Under the pieces are notes generated by a model that had not been told where the DNA came from, searched no databases, and was given only the letters and a program-made list of their open reading frames with translations. Below, piece by piece: positions 28,601-35,326 of a stretch of DNA of 57,018 bases. Each line of letters opens with the position of its first letter. Position 1 is the stretch's first letter. Source of the DNA: Gammaproteobacteria bacterium (GTDB lineage: Bacteria > Pseudomonadota > Gammaproteobacteria > SZUA-229); NCBI GenBank assembly GCA_029882215.1, contig JAOULC010000020.1, positions 1 to 57,018 of the forward strand. Reading direction: 5' to 3'. The position numbers were made by a program, and so were the translations under genes.

Positions 28601-29134
28601 TGATCCCGGAGGGGCATTTACAAACCAGATGTTATGACTAACATTACTACAGGCCATATTGCCGTCTAAGGCAACATTGTCGAAAATAATAAGGTAGATT
28701 GCCGGGTCATTGGTTTGGAAGTTGATGGTGGATTTTAACGGATTAGATGGCGGAAAGTTCTGGAACGTGCAATCCGTGTCGATCGTGATCGCCGTTGGCA
28801 TATCACCGGGGGCAATGACATCGCCGTCAACGATGCCGAAGAACGGGGTCTCGGAACAAAAATCTCCGGCTTTTGCCGGGCTGATGACAGCCAGCAACAA
28901 ACCTAGGAGCAGTAATAATCGTACCCCGGGTTTTGCACCGGTGACGCTCAGGGTCGCTTGCTCATCAGACAAATTGCCGGTTTGAATCGCAGACGTTGAC
29001 GAGGCTTTAATAGCCCGCGTCTGCAGAGCAGCATATTTGTCAGAAAAATTCTCTAAGTATCTTCTTATCAATATTAGTGGTACAGAAATACGGGCTAGTC
29101 GTTGTTGAAACCCTGATAACAAATTAGTTCTCAA
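16655..29134 (-). CDS. Giant secreted DUF11-repeat protein (4159 residues)
   Basis: One uninterrupted frame encodes 4159 residues. An approximately 70-residue lead precedes a Sec signal (VRLLLLLGLLLAVISPAKA, about 71-90). Many DUF11 / isopeptide-like beta domains of about 150-180 residues follow, each with a motif such as GDxVxYTxxVxNxGxAxAxDVxxxDxLP. Two SdrD-B-type domains lie near the C-terminus (GRLWHDANFNNSFDASE and GKVFDDKNLNNQQDDNEAG). The C-terminus is a degenerate OmpA-like segment ending NIETEIFWRRGGPR, usual for this proteobacterial family. It is likely a cell-surface fibre or adhesin. The only usable start is TTG 29134. No type I or two-partner secretion gene is adjacent. The gene is visibly richer in G+C than its flanks. 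Internal order is given in the repeat entries. Confidence 0.9.
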   Translation of the reverse strand: MRTNLLSGFQQRLARISVPLILIRRYLENFSDKYAALQTRAIKASSTSAIQTGNLSDEQATLSVTGAKPGVRLLLLLGLLLAVISPAKAGDFCSETPFFGIVDGDVIAPGDMPTAITIDTDCTFQNFPPSNPLKSTINFQTNDPAIYLIIFDNVALDGNMACSNVSHNIWFVNAPPGSDVANSCQDLLIPTESIRKQATASTASIGVPFTYTLTLPSMQFPVGDPSPNDLDKVILWDDISAAATGADLTYVGINAYYKGSGTPVTLVQQTDPLAKGGAWTPKNLSYEPIPLITSGEQIMVDITVVLDDTPLNAAGTPFINTAKWWFGRLIDGVSYDPLPGESGVSEVMTIAEPELIVSKTSDTTALNIGIPANFTINVQNVGGSDAWNATIVDKLPDGPTAGMCDTDPTASVTAQMFAADGTSAVTPLLTQGVHYSVTYSAAPTCQISFTALSPFAKIGPSQHLIIKYQSSLDADTTGDGVALANIAGATEWFSADGSNPTRSYNKTLTDGTPLIVDHQDSNIITTALSGYYFQKTVSNLTSGASPAVTAAPGDRLRYRLRLFNVDQDFTGITISDLLDPALFNTSTYTMPSYTANYIDSFNTTTGQLDISGFGAPLDLVPGSELVIEFEINLSSSLINGDVVPNQAILSADGPVSFASDDPFLNGIAAPGVAGDTTNLLIQAPGPLEKANTQTSASVGEQFSYTITVPATPINAPLYDVRILDDLTASSADMQFVSARVLAGGSWTLTNAGSTTAPVIVDTVTGIDIPANAQAMIEITVELLNTATNIRGQLFDNRASYTYNRSNGANNTQTAGETGLSAAMNVTEPALTSITKTASNSTPTAGDIVRYSVSLTASAGANFSDVFDITLSDSLDLGLIYIGNPTVTIGAGISADNVIADPLITGDGTITSQTLEWSLNNGTADIDIVAGSTITISYDVQLHDSVLANQTLSNSVIAQWSSVDGIITNERDGSGGPLNDYTTAPVVETVTTPDIVATILKDRSSDTFGAADSNVRIGDLVEYTLSITIPEGTLGNLQIVDTLPQGLAFEGIVSINGNAGPAPYIATAPFTHADITAASLLQAGDPTLEASTVSWSLGNVTNQPNDGLSDNFVIVYRARVLDGVFVQSASAQSLNNSVSISYNTATGTVSHSDLVTAISLTQPVLTVNKSAVTGGGDTVIDPAEVITYSVDIINSGTAPAYDTVLQDIIPLGMRTSGVTVVSTQLLVAGTLLANPVPSYDALTGVTIWNLDTGVADSYSIPAGDTLRIVYQTQADAALTGGLTLTNSAQVSNYYSFDNDAVPTLAAVSGTREAYAASNTASTTLYTGALPTKALLSAASASIGEEVVYQISVPGTLSSSPLYDLRITDLLDANLELVNASVSGGIGITDNSSASQMDISVAEIPAGQQAVITLRTRVRNIATAQQGLAINNTASYSYAYSAGGTTQSALSTTETVTVSLIEPELTINKTVSAITAAPLTGGDILEYVLTIPNSGNATAYDVNIVDTLAAELQLDSGFTPTASINAVAVAGFNANPSGTPAGPLVWGRDNADNTLDIPPGGTLVLTYRVLINASTQSNISLSNSAQVDWSSLDAASLYERTGAGCPAASAPNDYCSIPAVTTITTQDTNTLTKAVIADSYAPVNDATVRIGDSVTYQLTLNLQEGTTRNVTVQDVLPAGLAFVDIVSINGDAVADYTTPASGAGSNFSYATLTSAALPAAGQTGTLSFSFGDVVNDPLADATTDSLVIIYRGRVTENTLTQQPSTLLNNTATLSYVDGTGAAVVDPARLQSAAAVTVQQALMSSPTKTDSVFTSPANVNIVSDVMHFTLQSCNTSGLSPAYNVQLSDLLPSQLDESSLTGPAVTINGAAATAGVDYNYSAPATRAGSMIINLVTPVNPGQCVTVNYDIGFYTDFGPNQSWNNSVTVDEYWSLPSQTGQQYSASAPTTFSMSNIATIGLPAKTMISPASAEATVGEQVVYHMTVPATPVNAALYDVLISDTLDTSLEIISANDISGNALSITNNTVGNNLSLTIAQIPAGQTALIELRTRVANNAAANAGHSFSNVVSYNYATSAGGPTQPGGSAATAAPLTIIEPQLAINKTVVNTSSVGNPPTAGDVLRYSLTFTASGGAAGDNFSDVFDLSITDSLSLGLAYQPASASVDGAGNSISDPAIVGDGSASAQTLRWQLSDATADIDVLEGSTVTLTYNVVVLDNVLANQPLSNSATAQWTGLDGINASERNGSTTPAVNDYLTAPVSTTLTTPDNTTFSKLRINDTYGGADANVRVGDLIDFELRVGLQEGQHNNVLISDNLPQGLAFETVVHINGDTSPAYTAVAPFVHAAITPLVSGNPVTGPSTVSFTLGNIINVGDNNAANDEFVIVYRARVLDNVFAQSNNTTLTNNVQLDYSTALGASLKTATASSSLLQPDLALTKVATAAAGDSIIEAAELLTYTIDVINSGTAPAYDVLLQDVIPFGMRNGTASITMLSTTLVNAGTVLVNPTPTYDAASGIARWNLDSGTANTYTIPANETLRIVYQLQADADLGAGLTMTNTAQVINYYSFDDEAVPTLGTSSGVRQSYGPTNIASVTFTSPVPGALLKQNPADLTVSVGENFTYRVTVPATPIQTALHDVRILDDLNASAADLTFISVSKISGSQVWTPVNSGTAKNLIIEDTNNGIDIPAGEQVIIDITVQVDDSATNVSGLLFSNTASYSYNQLANNPSSQQTGAASSTADMTIVGPDNLTLEKTGPAQMRIGIPGNFSLNIHNSGTATAWDLRIVDVLPNPSPGGMCDSAPANITAQTFLADGVTAVSAPLLEGTDFVASYLPAPDCKLTITMQSAAAALAADNRLIVTYQAQLDADNVHGVDLTNLAAVSQWFSGDTAGAGATGAIRTYSRSLSDGTTAVLDHEDAHTLVTELPIVSVLKSVTNLTTGQNPGSNASPGDRLRYNIQIQNVSPVELTNFSFIDELDALNAVAAFAAGSITVTSLPAGADSSNTNASGGTKGTGRLDIRNLNLGPAGSATEIVLLEFEATLAPVITSGTVVLNQGQLTATNLTLLTDDPAINGADDPNLAGDEDPTQTLIASAPLFEVVKTSQDMTGDPAELLAGDTLRYTITVKNIGSESAINAILHDQLPANTIYTAGSTTLNGTAVADISTGVLPLASGLLINAVEDNTAGTMRADATATTANVATVTFDVVIDNTVVNGTVISNQAFFTADGAGSGFMPEQASDDPATATADDPTLDVIGNQPLLDAVKTVSIVVDNGAPGSLDPGDVIRYTITINNLGPKAATGVTLSDGVPANTTYVADTVMQNGLPLGQPDGGVSPLIAGIDVSSSDLTPALPGAGNGIISAGASAVISFDVQLDAATPVGTIISNQGRVDSAELPTELTDADGVDSNGDQPTLIVVGNAQLVSIVKSVSVVGGGAALAGGQLEYRIVVSNISSVVATDVTITDNLDLPVAGQLSYVNGSGLLNGLASGVSHTAPIVTADYAATYGDLAPGQSAELVFRASINNSLAIGTTINNTADVSWNGATQNASATVAIDVGGTPGVANVNGRLWHDANFNNSFDASEIILNGWSVDIYRNTTLLGTVTTDANGDYSINGLVPNDVGTDRYDIRFRAPGSNPATATLGLANSDPALGYSDAPQRIYNIVLSSGASVQNLNLPIDPNGVVYDSVLRIPVAGATVSLLNAATGNAVSAACFDDVNQQNQQTIANGYYKFDLNFSQADCIPGSDYLIQYTPPATGYSTAASVVITPLTDATTAALDVASCPADAIAATANICEASATALSPALSSAPMSAGTNYYLNLRLNNTALPDDSQLFNNHLPVDPVLSNAVNISKTTSLFNVTRSQLVPYTITVKNGLPVTLSNSNVIDNYPAGFKYVKGSARLNGVAREPVQNGLLLTWSNIDLLPNETQTFELLLIAGAAVTEGEYINKAYVIDTLTSSAASGIAEASVRVIPDPVFDCTDVIGKVFDDKNLNNQQDDNEAGLAGVRIVTARGLVVSSDKDGRFHLTCAVVANESRGSNFILKLDDRSLPSGYRVTSENPRVQRATRGKMLNFNFAATIHRVVSMDLLNDVFVKDSIEVHDLWKGRLDLLIEQLQDKPSVLRLSYLADIEKPGLVSDRLAKVKQEITERWSKLNNYVLNIETEIFWRRGGPR
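19990..21250 (-). repeat. Second copy of the flanking domain block (pair of 27510-28500)
   Basis: The protein text RIGIPGNFSLNIHNSG...MCDSAP...FSGD...DHEDAHTLVTEL...SPGDRLRYNIQIQNV here parallels NIGIPANFTINVQNVG...MCDTDP...FSADG...DHQDSNIITTAL...APGDRLRYRLRLFNV encoded near 27500-28060. Landmarks are spaced about 7.15 kb apart. The two blocks bracket the three-fold cassette array. Confidence 0.75.
21300..27050 (-). repeat. Three-fold higher-order repeat inside the giant gene (~1.9 kb per unit)
   Basis: Four different domain types follow one another in fixed order and the set recurs three times. Landmark A (SVGEQFSYTITVPATP and relatives) lies near 27035, 25105, 23215 and 21302. Landmark C (VRIGDLVEYTL and relatives) lies near 26081, 24185 and 22278. 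Periods are about 1890-1930 bp, or about 635 residues. Copy 1 and copy 3 share distinctive D-domain text (GTAPAYDTVLQDIIPLGMR / GTAPAYDVLLQDVIPFGMR, and NYYSFDNDAVPTL / NYYSFDDEAVPTL); copy 2's D domain has diverged. This indicates tandem duplication of a whole cassette rather than of single domains. Confidence 0.85.
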
Positions 29135-29919
29135 TGAAGTAGCAGCCTAAGTAACCCCATAGCCAGACCAATGACGCATCATTGAAGCTGACTTTTCCCT
29201 TTGGAATGAACAGGCAAAAATCCCCAATGCCATATAAAAAATTAAATTCGTTAGAATTTAAAAACCAAAAAACACTATTAAGCCGGTGATACGGAAGGTT
29301 TATCAGTCATATCTGAATTTTTCCAATAAACCAAAGAAAGTACGGTGCTTAGCAACATCATACTTTCAGTATTTTTATTTAACCCGGATAAACACAGACA
29401 ACACGACAGGAAAAGCATAAGTAAGCAGATATCACCATCCCAGCGATTACAGAATATCGCTAAAAACAGTTATAAATACACGTAGTGCGTTACTTTTGCG
29501 CCAAAGTTAATCTTTAACCCTTTGCTGCCGTTTTCTTGTCAATTCGATTGAATTATTGATTTTGCAATCAACCGAATATGCCGATGCGTTATCACTAGAG
29601 CTAAATGAAATCGTTGGCTGATTTTACCCTGTAATGAACAATTGTTATTCAGTTCGCGGCGGGCAATACGATATAAGGCAGAATAAAAGCGATCAAACAC
29701 GGCTTGCGTTTATTTACTTGTTTTTAAAGATAAAAATTGGTCGTTATTTGGACAGATGCCTGACATGAATAATGGTGCTTACTTTAGCGGGAGATTTATT
29801 ATTAAGTAATCGGACATTGCCACTTATATTTAAGAAGTCAAAATCGTATCATGAAGAAAATAATAAAACTGACTTCACTGTTTTAAAACGCTGTTTCATT
29901 TTGCTTTGAGGAAATAACT
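29135..29919. other. 785-bp divergent intergenic region with two palindromes
   Basis: No reading frame is convincing. It must hold promoters for the giant gene (leftward) and the metabolic run (rightward). TTAAATTC, loop GTTA and GAATTTAA (29242-29261) form an 8-bp hairpin. TTGATT-TTGC-AATCAA (29556-29571) is a 6-bp palindrome inside a broader imperfect one (ATTCG ... CGAAT), resembling but not matching the FNR consensus because the spacing is two bases too long. Confidence 0.6.
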
Positions 29920-30984
29920 GTGGATGTATCCATTATAGGGGCCAGTGGTGATGTGGGTCGGCAAATCGCTGTGCAGCTGATTGCTGAACAGGTTGTGCAG
30001 TCTACCCAGCGCTTACAACTGGTGGGCAGAGCCTCGGGTAAGAGTGCGCAAAGTCTTTACGGCTTGCGTGCCGATCTGCTGGATGCTTATGCAGAGATCA
30101 GTCCGGAAATTGATGTGGCTTTGAGCCCTGAAGAAGTCACAGCCGATATTATCATTGTGACGATGGGGGCCACGGTGCCGGCTGAGCCGGGCAGGGCACT
30201 GGGTCGTGCCGAATTAGGTAAAATCAATAAGCCTGTTTTTGAAATGTATGCCAAAGCCATTGCTGAACATGGTCACGGTGATGAGCTGATTATTATTGTC
30301 AGTAACCCGGTTGAACTCGGTGTTGAGGTGTTTAGCCGTTATCTGGACAGAGAGCGGGTTATCGGTATTGGCGCTTATCAGGACAGCCTGCGCTTTCGCC
30401 GTGAGATTGCAGCTGATCTGGGCGTGCGGCGACAGCGTGTACATGCTTTTGTGCTCGGTGAGCACGGTGAAAATGCCTATCCAATGTGGAACAGCGTGCA
30501 GGTCTATGGCATGGATGAATCGGAACTCGGTGATGTTGTGAAGTGCCTGAGTCAGGGCAGGGACTATGATGATTTTCGCATTGATTTGCTGGCTGCCCGG
30601 CAGGAGCTGGTGAAGTTACTGTCTGAAGGTAAAGCGGAGGAAGCGTTTACACTGGTTCACCGCTTACCACCTGACCTGCGTACCTTGCTGGTGCCGTTTA
30701 TGACTTATATTTCCGGGGCTAAAACCTCTATTGCTACCGCCAATGCGGTGGTGGATCTGGTGAATACCATTATTGAGGGCCGCGGCGTTATGATCGCTGG
30801 CCAGGTTTCGCTGCGTGGTGAGTGTTTTGATCTGGATACTGTCATGGGTATGCCAATTCTTGTGACCCAGCAGGGCTGGTTACAGATCGTCAAACCGGAG
30901 ATGAACGACGGTGATTTCAAGTACCTTAAGCAAGTGGCCAGTGAAATGGCACAGCGTATAGAAGAGTGGTATCAGGATGCTTAG
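29920..30984 (+). CDS. Lactate/malate dehydrogenase-family protein
   Basis: A 354-residue Rossmann-fold dehydrogenase. NAD-binding start VSIIGASGDVGRQIA (residues 3-17), IIIVSNPVELGVEVF, and the active-site histidine in AFVLGEHGENAYPMW are as in LDH/MDH. The specificity loop reads MGATVPAEPGRALGRAEL; malate dehydrogenases have a substrate-selecting arginine (ARKPG type) where AEPG stands here, so the substrate may not be malate. GTG 29920 follows GAGGA at good spacing. The last 8 bases overlap the ACT-protein gene, indicating translational coupling. Confidence 0.85.
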   Translation: MDVSIIGASGDVGRQIAVQLIAEQVVQSTQRLQLVGRASGKSAQSLYGLRADLLDAYAEISPEIDVALSPEEVTADIIIVTMGATVPAEPGRALGRAELGKINKPVFEMYAKAIAEHGHGDELIIIVSNPVELGVEVFSRYLDRERVIGIGAYQDSLRFRREIAADLGVRRQRVHAFVLGEHGENAYPMWNSVQVYGMDESELGDVVKCLSQGRDYDDFRIDLLAARQELVKLLSEGKAEEAFTLVHRLPPDLRTLLVPFMTYISGAKTSIATANAVVDLVNTIIEGRGVMIAGQVSLRGECFDLDTVMGMPILVTQQGWLQIVKPEMNDGDFKYLKQVASEMAQRIEEWYQDA

Positions 30985-31438
30985 ACAGCGCTGGATATTT
31001 GTTATTAAAATTGTGCGCAAACCCGGCGTACTGAATGCCATCAGTGGTGTGTTCGCTAACTGGGGGGTGAGTCTGGAAATTGCGATGCTGAATGCCGGTG
31101 ATGAAGAAGGCTCGGCGGGGATTGTGATCCTGAGTTTTACCAGTAATGAACGCAAACGGGCGATCATGGAGCGCAATGTAAGTCGCTTGTCCCGCGTTCA
31201 TGAACTGAGAAGCTATCCGTATGAAACCCAAGAACTGCGTATGATTGCGGCTTGCACGGTCGATAAATCCTGCGTCCTGAGTGACGATGATCTGATCGAT
31301 ATTGAAGTGCATCCGCGCAAACACGATAGCAAGCTGGTCTATCTTTCCGGAACGGTAAAAGATGTGGATGCCTATCTTGCGCCGATGAGCAAAAGAAAAG
31401 AAATTAATGAGCTGGTGCGAACCATACTGACGACATAA
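30977..31438 (+). CDS. ACT-domain-like regulatory protein
   Basis: A 153-residue protein with an N-terminal ACT-like fold (IFVIKIVRKPGVLNAISGVF, then GVSLEIAMLNAGDEEGSAGIVILSF), and a second half that may be a further ACT-like unit (LRMIAACTVDKSCVLSDDDL). ACT domains bind small metabolites, often amino acids. Translation overlaps the dehydrogenase upstream, and the serine dehydratase gene follows 45 bp later, so serine or a related amino acid is a reasonable ligand guess. It is not otherwise recognised. Confidence 0.65.
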   Translation: MLRQRWIFVIKIVRKPGVLNAISGVFANWGVSLEIAMLNAGDEEGSAGIVILSFTSNERKRAIMERNVSRLSRVHELRSYPYETQELRMIAACTVDKSCVLSDDDLIDIEVHPRKHDSKLVYLSGTVKDVDAYLAPMSKRKEINELVRTILTT

Positions 31439-31483
31439 GCTTGTTGTTAATGGCTGTGTCATATAAAACGTTAAAGGTTAGGT

Positions 31484-32860
31484 ATGTTTATCAGTATTTT
31501 AGAGCTTTTCAAAATCGGCATCGGTCCTTCCAGTTCACACACGGTAGGGCCAATGGCCGCGGCAAAAGATTTTATTGCTCGTGTGGATCAGCAGCTTGGC
31601 GCACAATCCTGCGCCGATTACTCTGTGCATTGTTATCTGAAAGGCTCATTAGCTCACACCGGCAAAGGCCACGCCACTGACCGTGCGGTTGCCTTAGGCC
31701 TGCATGGATATTCGGCAGAAGCGCTTGTTGAACAGGATGTTAATGCCCTGGTCGAGCAGATCTGGCAAAGCACTTCGTTTACCTCCGCAGCCAGTCATCG
31801 CATTAAATTTTTGCCGGTTGAAAATATTATTTTTGATCTGCAAGAAACACTGCCACAACATCCCAATGGCATGGTGTTTAAGTTGCGAAATACAGCCGGT
31901 CAGACGGTCTTTTGTGAAACCTACTTTTCTATCGGTGGCGGTTTTATCAGTACACTGTCCGAGATTAATGAGCTGGTAGCACCGCTTAAAATGGAAAGTA
32001 TGGCATCGTGTCCTTACCCGTTTGATTCGGCTTTATTGATGTTGCAAATGTCAGCGGACAGTCAATTGTCGGTTGCAGAGATGAAATTAGCTAATGAGCG
32101 GCTGCACTTATCGGCCGGTCAGCTGAACGCCGGGATGGATAAAATCTGGCAGTCAATGCGTCGCTGTGTGGAGAACGGGCTGTCCGCACAAGGTGCGCTG
32201 CCGGGTAGTCTGAAACTGCCCAGACGGGCAAAAGCACTACACGATCAGCTGCTGGCTGAGCCGGCTGGAGCCAGTGTTAACGACTGGCTAAGTGCCTATG
32301 CGATGGCGGTTAATGAAGAAAATGCCGCCGGTCATATGGTGGTGACGGCACCGACCAATGGTGCGGCCGGTGTTATTCCTGCCGTGCTTTATTATTTGGT
32401 GAAGCATGAGAACGGCAGCCAGCAACAGGTGAGAGATTTTCTGCTGACGGCTGCGGCTATTGGTGGTCTGATCAAACACAAAAGTTCAATTTCCGGAGCA
32501 GAAGTGGGCTGTCAGGGAGAAGTCGGCTCGGCGGCTGCAATGGCGGCTGCCGGTTTATGCGCTGCCCGTGGTGGCAGCGCTGAAAAGATTGAGAACGCAG
32601 CGGAAATTGCACTTGAACATCATTTAGGTATGACCTGTGATCCGGTGAACGGACTGGTTCAGGTGCCCTGCATTGAGCGCAATGCATTTGGTGCGATTAA
32701 AGCGCATGCGGCTGCATCGCTTGCGATCCGCGGTAGCGGTCAGCACTTTATGCCGTTAGATAACTGTATCGCAGCGATGAAACAAACCGGGCTGGAAATG
32801 TCCGTCAAATTCAAGGAAACTTCATTAGGTGGTCTGGCGGTCAGTTTTATCGAATGTTGA
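31484..32860 (+). CDS. sdaA: L-serine ammonia-lyase (iron-sulfur, single chain)
   Basis: A 458-residue iron-sulfur L-serine dehydratase converting L-serine to pyruvate and ammonia. The N-terminal hallmark is ISILELFKIGIGPSSSHTVGPM. The alpha-domain carries the cluster cysteines in SGAEVGCQGEVGSA and MTCDPVNGLVQVPCIERNA. The length fits the single-chain SdaA/SdaB type. AGGTTAGGT precedes ATG 31484. With the ACT protein and a dehydrogenase upstream it suggests serine-to-pyruvate catabolism; the malic enzyme on the far side also yields pyruvate. Confidence 0.95.
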   Translation: MFISILELFKIGIGPSSSHTVGPMAAAKDFIARVDQQLGAQSCADYSVHCYLKGSLAHTGKGHATDRAVALGLHGYSAEALVEQDVNALVEQIWQSTSFTSAASHRIKFLPVENIIFDLQETLPQHPNGMVFKLRNTAGQTVFCETYFSIGGGFISTLSEINELVAPLKMESMASCPYPFDSALLMLQMSADSQLSVAEMKLANERLHLSAGQLNAGMDKIWQSMRRCVENGLSAQGALPGSLKLPRRAKALHDQLLAEPAGASVNDWLSAYAMAVNEENAAGHMVVTAPTNGAAGVIPAVLYYLVKHENGSQQQVRDFLLTAAAIGGLIKHKSSISGAEVGCQGEVGSAAAMAAAGLCAARGGSAEKIENAAEIALEHHLGMTCDPVNGLVQVPCIERNAFGAIKAHAAASLAIRGSGQHFMPLDNCIAAMKQTGLEMSVKFKETSLGGLAVSFIEC

Positions 32861-32863
32861 TGT

Positions 32864-32880
32864 GCTGATTAAAAATCAGC
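32864..32880 (+). terminator. Short hairpin after sdaA
   Basis: GCTGATT-AAA-AATCAGC is a perfect 7-bp stem starting three bases after the stop. It lacks a T-run, so it may be a weak terminator or an mRNA-end stabiliser. Confidence 0.4.
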
Positions 32881-33049
32881 CGCTGAATATTGAGTCAGGC
32901 ATTCATTAAACGGTGGCTTGTGTAATGTTTTTTGCTGCAGGATAATTTTTAGCTTAAAGCAAATGAGATGTTTAAGTTTTTTTAACTAGTCGGGACAGAT
33001 CCGGGGTGCATTATTAAAAGCGGCCTGAGCTTTTCCTCAAGAAACAACC

Positions 33050-33514
33050 ATGTTGAAGTTTATTGTTATGTCATATGAAGCAACCCGCAAACCGTCCATG
33101 GCATTGCCTTATGGTCATGCTATTTCTCTCGATCAGGCCAGACTGGTGATGCAAGCTGCCGAACAGGAAGCCTGCAATAATCACTGGCCCATGGTGATCT
33201 GTATTGTTGATACGGCAGGTCACACGGTGATGTTGCACAGAATGGATCAGTCGCAAAACGGCAGTATAAATATTGCACAACAAAAAGCTGAAACAGCGGT
33301 TAATTTTCGTCGTTCGACTAAGGCCTTTCAGGATGTGCTTGAGTCCGGTGGTGTTGGCTTGCGGGTATTGTCAATGCAGGGTGTAATCGCCATGGAAGGT
33401 GGCGAGCTGTTAGTAGCCGATAATAAAATTATCGGCGCTATCGGCGTGTCCGGTATGTTGCCGGTACAGGATACACAGGTGGCCAGAGCCGGTGCGGATT
33501 ATTTATGCAGATAA
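33050..33514 (+). CDS. Cytoplasmic GlcG/HbpS-like (DUF336) protein
   Basis: A 154-residue single-domain GlcG/HbpS protein with no signal peptide: ISLDQARLVMQAAEQEA, PMVICIVDTAGHTVMLHRMDQ, QQKAETAVNFRRST, GVIAMEGGELL and IGAIGVSGMLPVQD. GlcG-type genes often sit beside oxidoreductase genes of small-alcohol or hydroxy-acid catabolism; here a GMC oxidoreductase and an aldehyde dehydrogenase follow on the same strand. The start may be ATG 33050 or ATG 33068; neither has a strong ribosome binding site. Its exact role is not established. Confidence 0.85.
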   Translation: MLKFIVMSYEATRKPSMALPYGHAISLDQARLVMQAAEQEACNNHWPMVICIVDTAGHTVMLHRMDQSQNGSINIAQQKAETAVNFRRSTKAFQDVLESGGVGLRVLSMQGVIAMEGGELLVADNKIIGAIGVSGMLPVQDTQVARAGADYLCR

Positions 33515-33661
33515 TATTTTCCGCTGATTTATCTGTGCTTTAAGGCGATTAGGCGGGCTTTCGTTATCATATTATGCAAACGAAATAACGATATTTTGTG
33601 TGGTATTTGTTTTACTATCTTGGCACATTTTAATAACGAAAATAATTAATAGAATTCTAAT

Positions 33662-35290
33662 ATGAATAATAATTCACCACAGTCTGCGAACTATGATTAC
33701 ATTATTGTGGGAGCCGGCTCGGCTGGTTGTTTATTAGCTAATCGCCTTTCAGCTAATCCGGATGTCAGTGTACTGCTGCTGGAAGCCGGTAAAAAAGATA
33801 ATTATTTCTGGATTCCTATCCCGATCGGTTATCTTTTTACCATTAATAATCCGCGTACTGACTGGTGTTACAAAACGCAGCCCGATGCCGGTTTAAACGG
33901 GCGCGCGCTTAATTACGCAAGAGGTAAAGTATTAGGTGGCTGTTCCTCGATCAATGCGATGATCTATATGCGCGGACAGCCGCGTGATTATAATGAGTGG
34001 GCCGCATTAGGTAATAAAGGCTGGGATTTCGATTCTGTTTTACCGTACTTTAAAAAATCAGAAAACTATGTTCATGGTGCCGATGATATGCACGGTGATC
34101 AGGGTGAGTTACGCATTGAGGAGCGCCGGATTAACTGGGAAATACTGGATGCCTGGCGAGAGGCGGCAGCAGAAACCGGTATACCCAAAGTGGCTGATTT
34201 TAACCGTGGTGATAATTTTGGCTGTGCTTATTTTCAGGTGAATCAACGCAATGGCGTGCGGCAAAATACCAACCGGGCCTTTCTGCAACCGGTTCGCCAT
34301 CGGTCGAATCTGACGGTGATTACCGAAGCCCATGTCAGCAAAATACTGTTTGAAGATACAGATAACGGCAAACGTGCCAGCGGGGTTGAACTGCGCATTA
34401 AGGGGTCAGAGCTCACGCAGATGAAAGCCCGCCGGGAAGTCATTTTAGCAAGCGGTGCAATCGGCTCACCTCAGTTACTACAGTTGTCAGGTGTTGGCCC
34501 TGAAGCGCTGCTGAAAAAACACGGTATAGCGCTGCAACATAAGCTGGAAGGTGTGGGTGGTAATTTACAGGATCACTTACAGATTCGCATGATGTTCAAA
34601 GTGCACAACACGGTGACCATGAACCAGCGCGCGAACAGTCTGTGGGGCAAATTACGCATGGGTCTGGAATACCTGTTTATGCGTAAGGGTCCGCTCACCA
34701 TGGCACCGAGTCAGCTGGGCGCGTTTAGTCGCAGCGATGAAAGTTATGAGACACCCAATATCGAATGGCATGTGCAGCCTCTGAGTCTGGATAAGTTTGG
34801 CGATCCGCTGCATTCTTTCCCGGCTATCACGCCCTCGGTGTGTAACTTGCGCCCGAGCAGTCGCGGTCATGTGCATATTGTGAGTGCAGATCCGGCCGAT
34901 CATCCTGAGATTCAGCTTAACTATTTATCCACAGCAGAAGACAAGAAAGTGGCGGTTGATGCGATGCGTTACACACGCCGTATCATGGCCGCTAACGTCC
35001 TGGCGCCGTATCAACCAGAGGAGTGGCGTCCCGGTACTGAGGTTGAGACGGATGAAGAGCTAATTAAAATGGCCGGCGATCTGGGCACGACGATCTTTCA
35101 TCCTGTTGGTACCTGCAAAATGGGTCATGATGAGCTGGCGGTAGTGGATGATAAACTGCGGGTGCATGGTATACAGGGACTGCGGGTTGTTGATGCCTCA
35201 ATCATGCCGACCATTACCTCTGGCAATACCAACGCACCGACAATCATGATTGCAGAAAAAGCGGCAGATATGATTATTAATGATGAATGA
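33662..35290 (+). CDS. GMC-family FAD alcohol dehydrogenase (choline-dehydrogenase-like)
   Basis: A 542-residue flavoprotein. FAD-binding N-terminus YDYIIVGAGSAGCLLANRLS (9-28) with LLLEAGKKDNYFW. GMC signature regions are YARGKVLGGCSSINAMIYMRG and ASGAIGSPQLLQLSGVGP. The catalytic histidine region is HPVGTCKMG and the C-terminus TSGNTNAPTIMIAEKAADMI. It oxidises a primary alcohol to an aldehyde, passing electrons to a quinone or cytochrome. The aldehyde dehydrogenase starts 36 bp later, so the pair probably takes an alcohol to its acid. No betaine transport gene is nearby, so choline is not specially favoured. Confidence 0.93.
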   Translation: MNNNSPQSANYDYIIVGAGSAGCLLANRLSANPDVSVLLLEAGKKDNYFWIPIPIGYLFTINNPRTDWCYKTQPDAGLNGRALNYARGKVLGGCSSINAMIYMRGQPRDYNEWAALGNKGWDFDSVLPYFKKSENYVHGADDMHGDQGELRIEERRINWEILDAWREAAAETGIPKVADFNRGDNFGCAYFQVNQRNGVRQNTNRAFLQPVRHRSNLTVITEAHVSKILFEDTDNGKRASGVELRIKGSELTQMKARREVILASGAIGSPQLLQLSGVGPEALLKKHGIALQHKLEGVGGNLQDHLQIRMMFKVHNTVTMNQRANSLWGKLRMGLEYLFMRKGPLTMAPSQLGAFSRSDESYETPNIEWHVQPLSLDKFGDPLHSFPAITPSVCNLRPSSRGHVHIVSADPADHPEIQLNYLSTAEDKKVAVDAMRYTRRIMAANVLAPYQPEEWRPGTEVETDEELIKMAGDLGTTIFHPVGTCKMGHDELAVVDDKLRVHGIQGLRVVDASIMPTITSGNTNAPTIMIAEKAADMIINDE

Positions 35291-35326
35291 TTTAATGAAC
35301 AACCCGTATATTTAAAAGGCACTGAT

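Noticed and set aside
16710-28985. Many long plus-strand frames opposite the giant gene
   Set aside because: They are shadows: the repetitive composition of the giant gene keeps the reverse strand open, and none has a start signal or family motif.
29556-29571. FNR-like palindrome TTGATT-TTGC-AATCAA
   Set aside because: FNR sites need TTGAT-N4-ATCAA; here the half-sites are six bases apart, so an FNR call is not supported.
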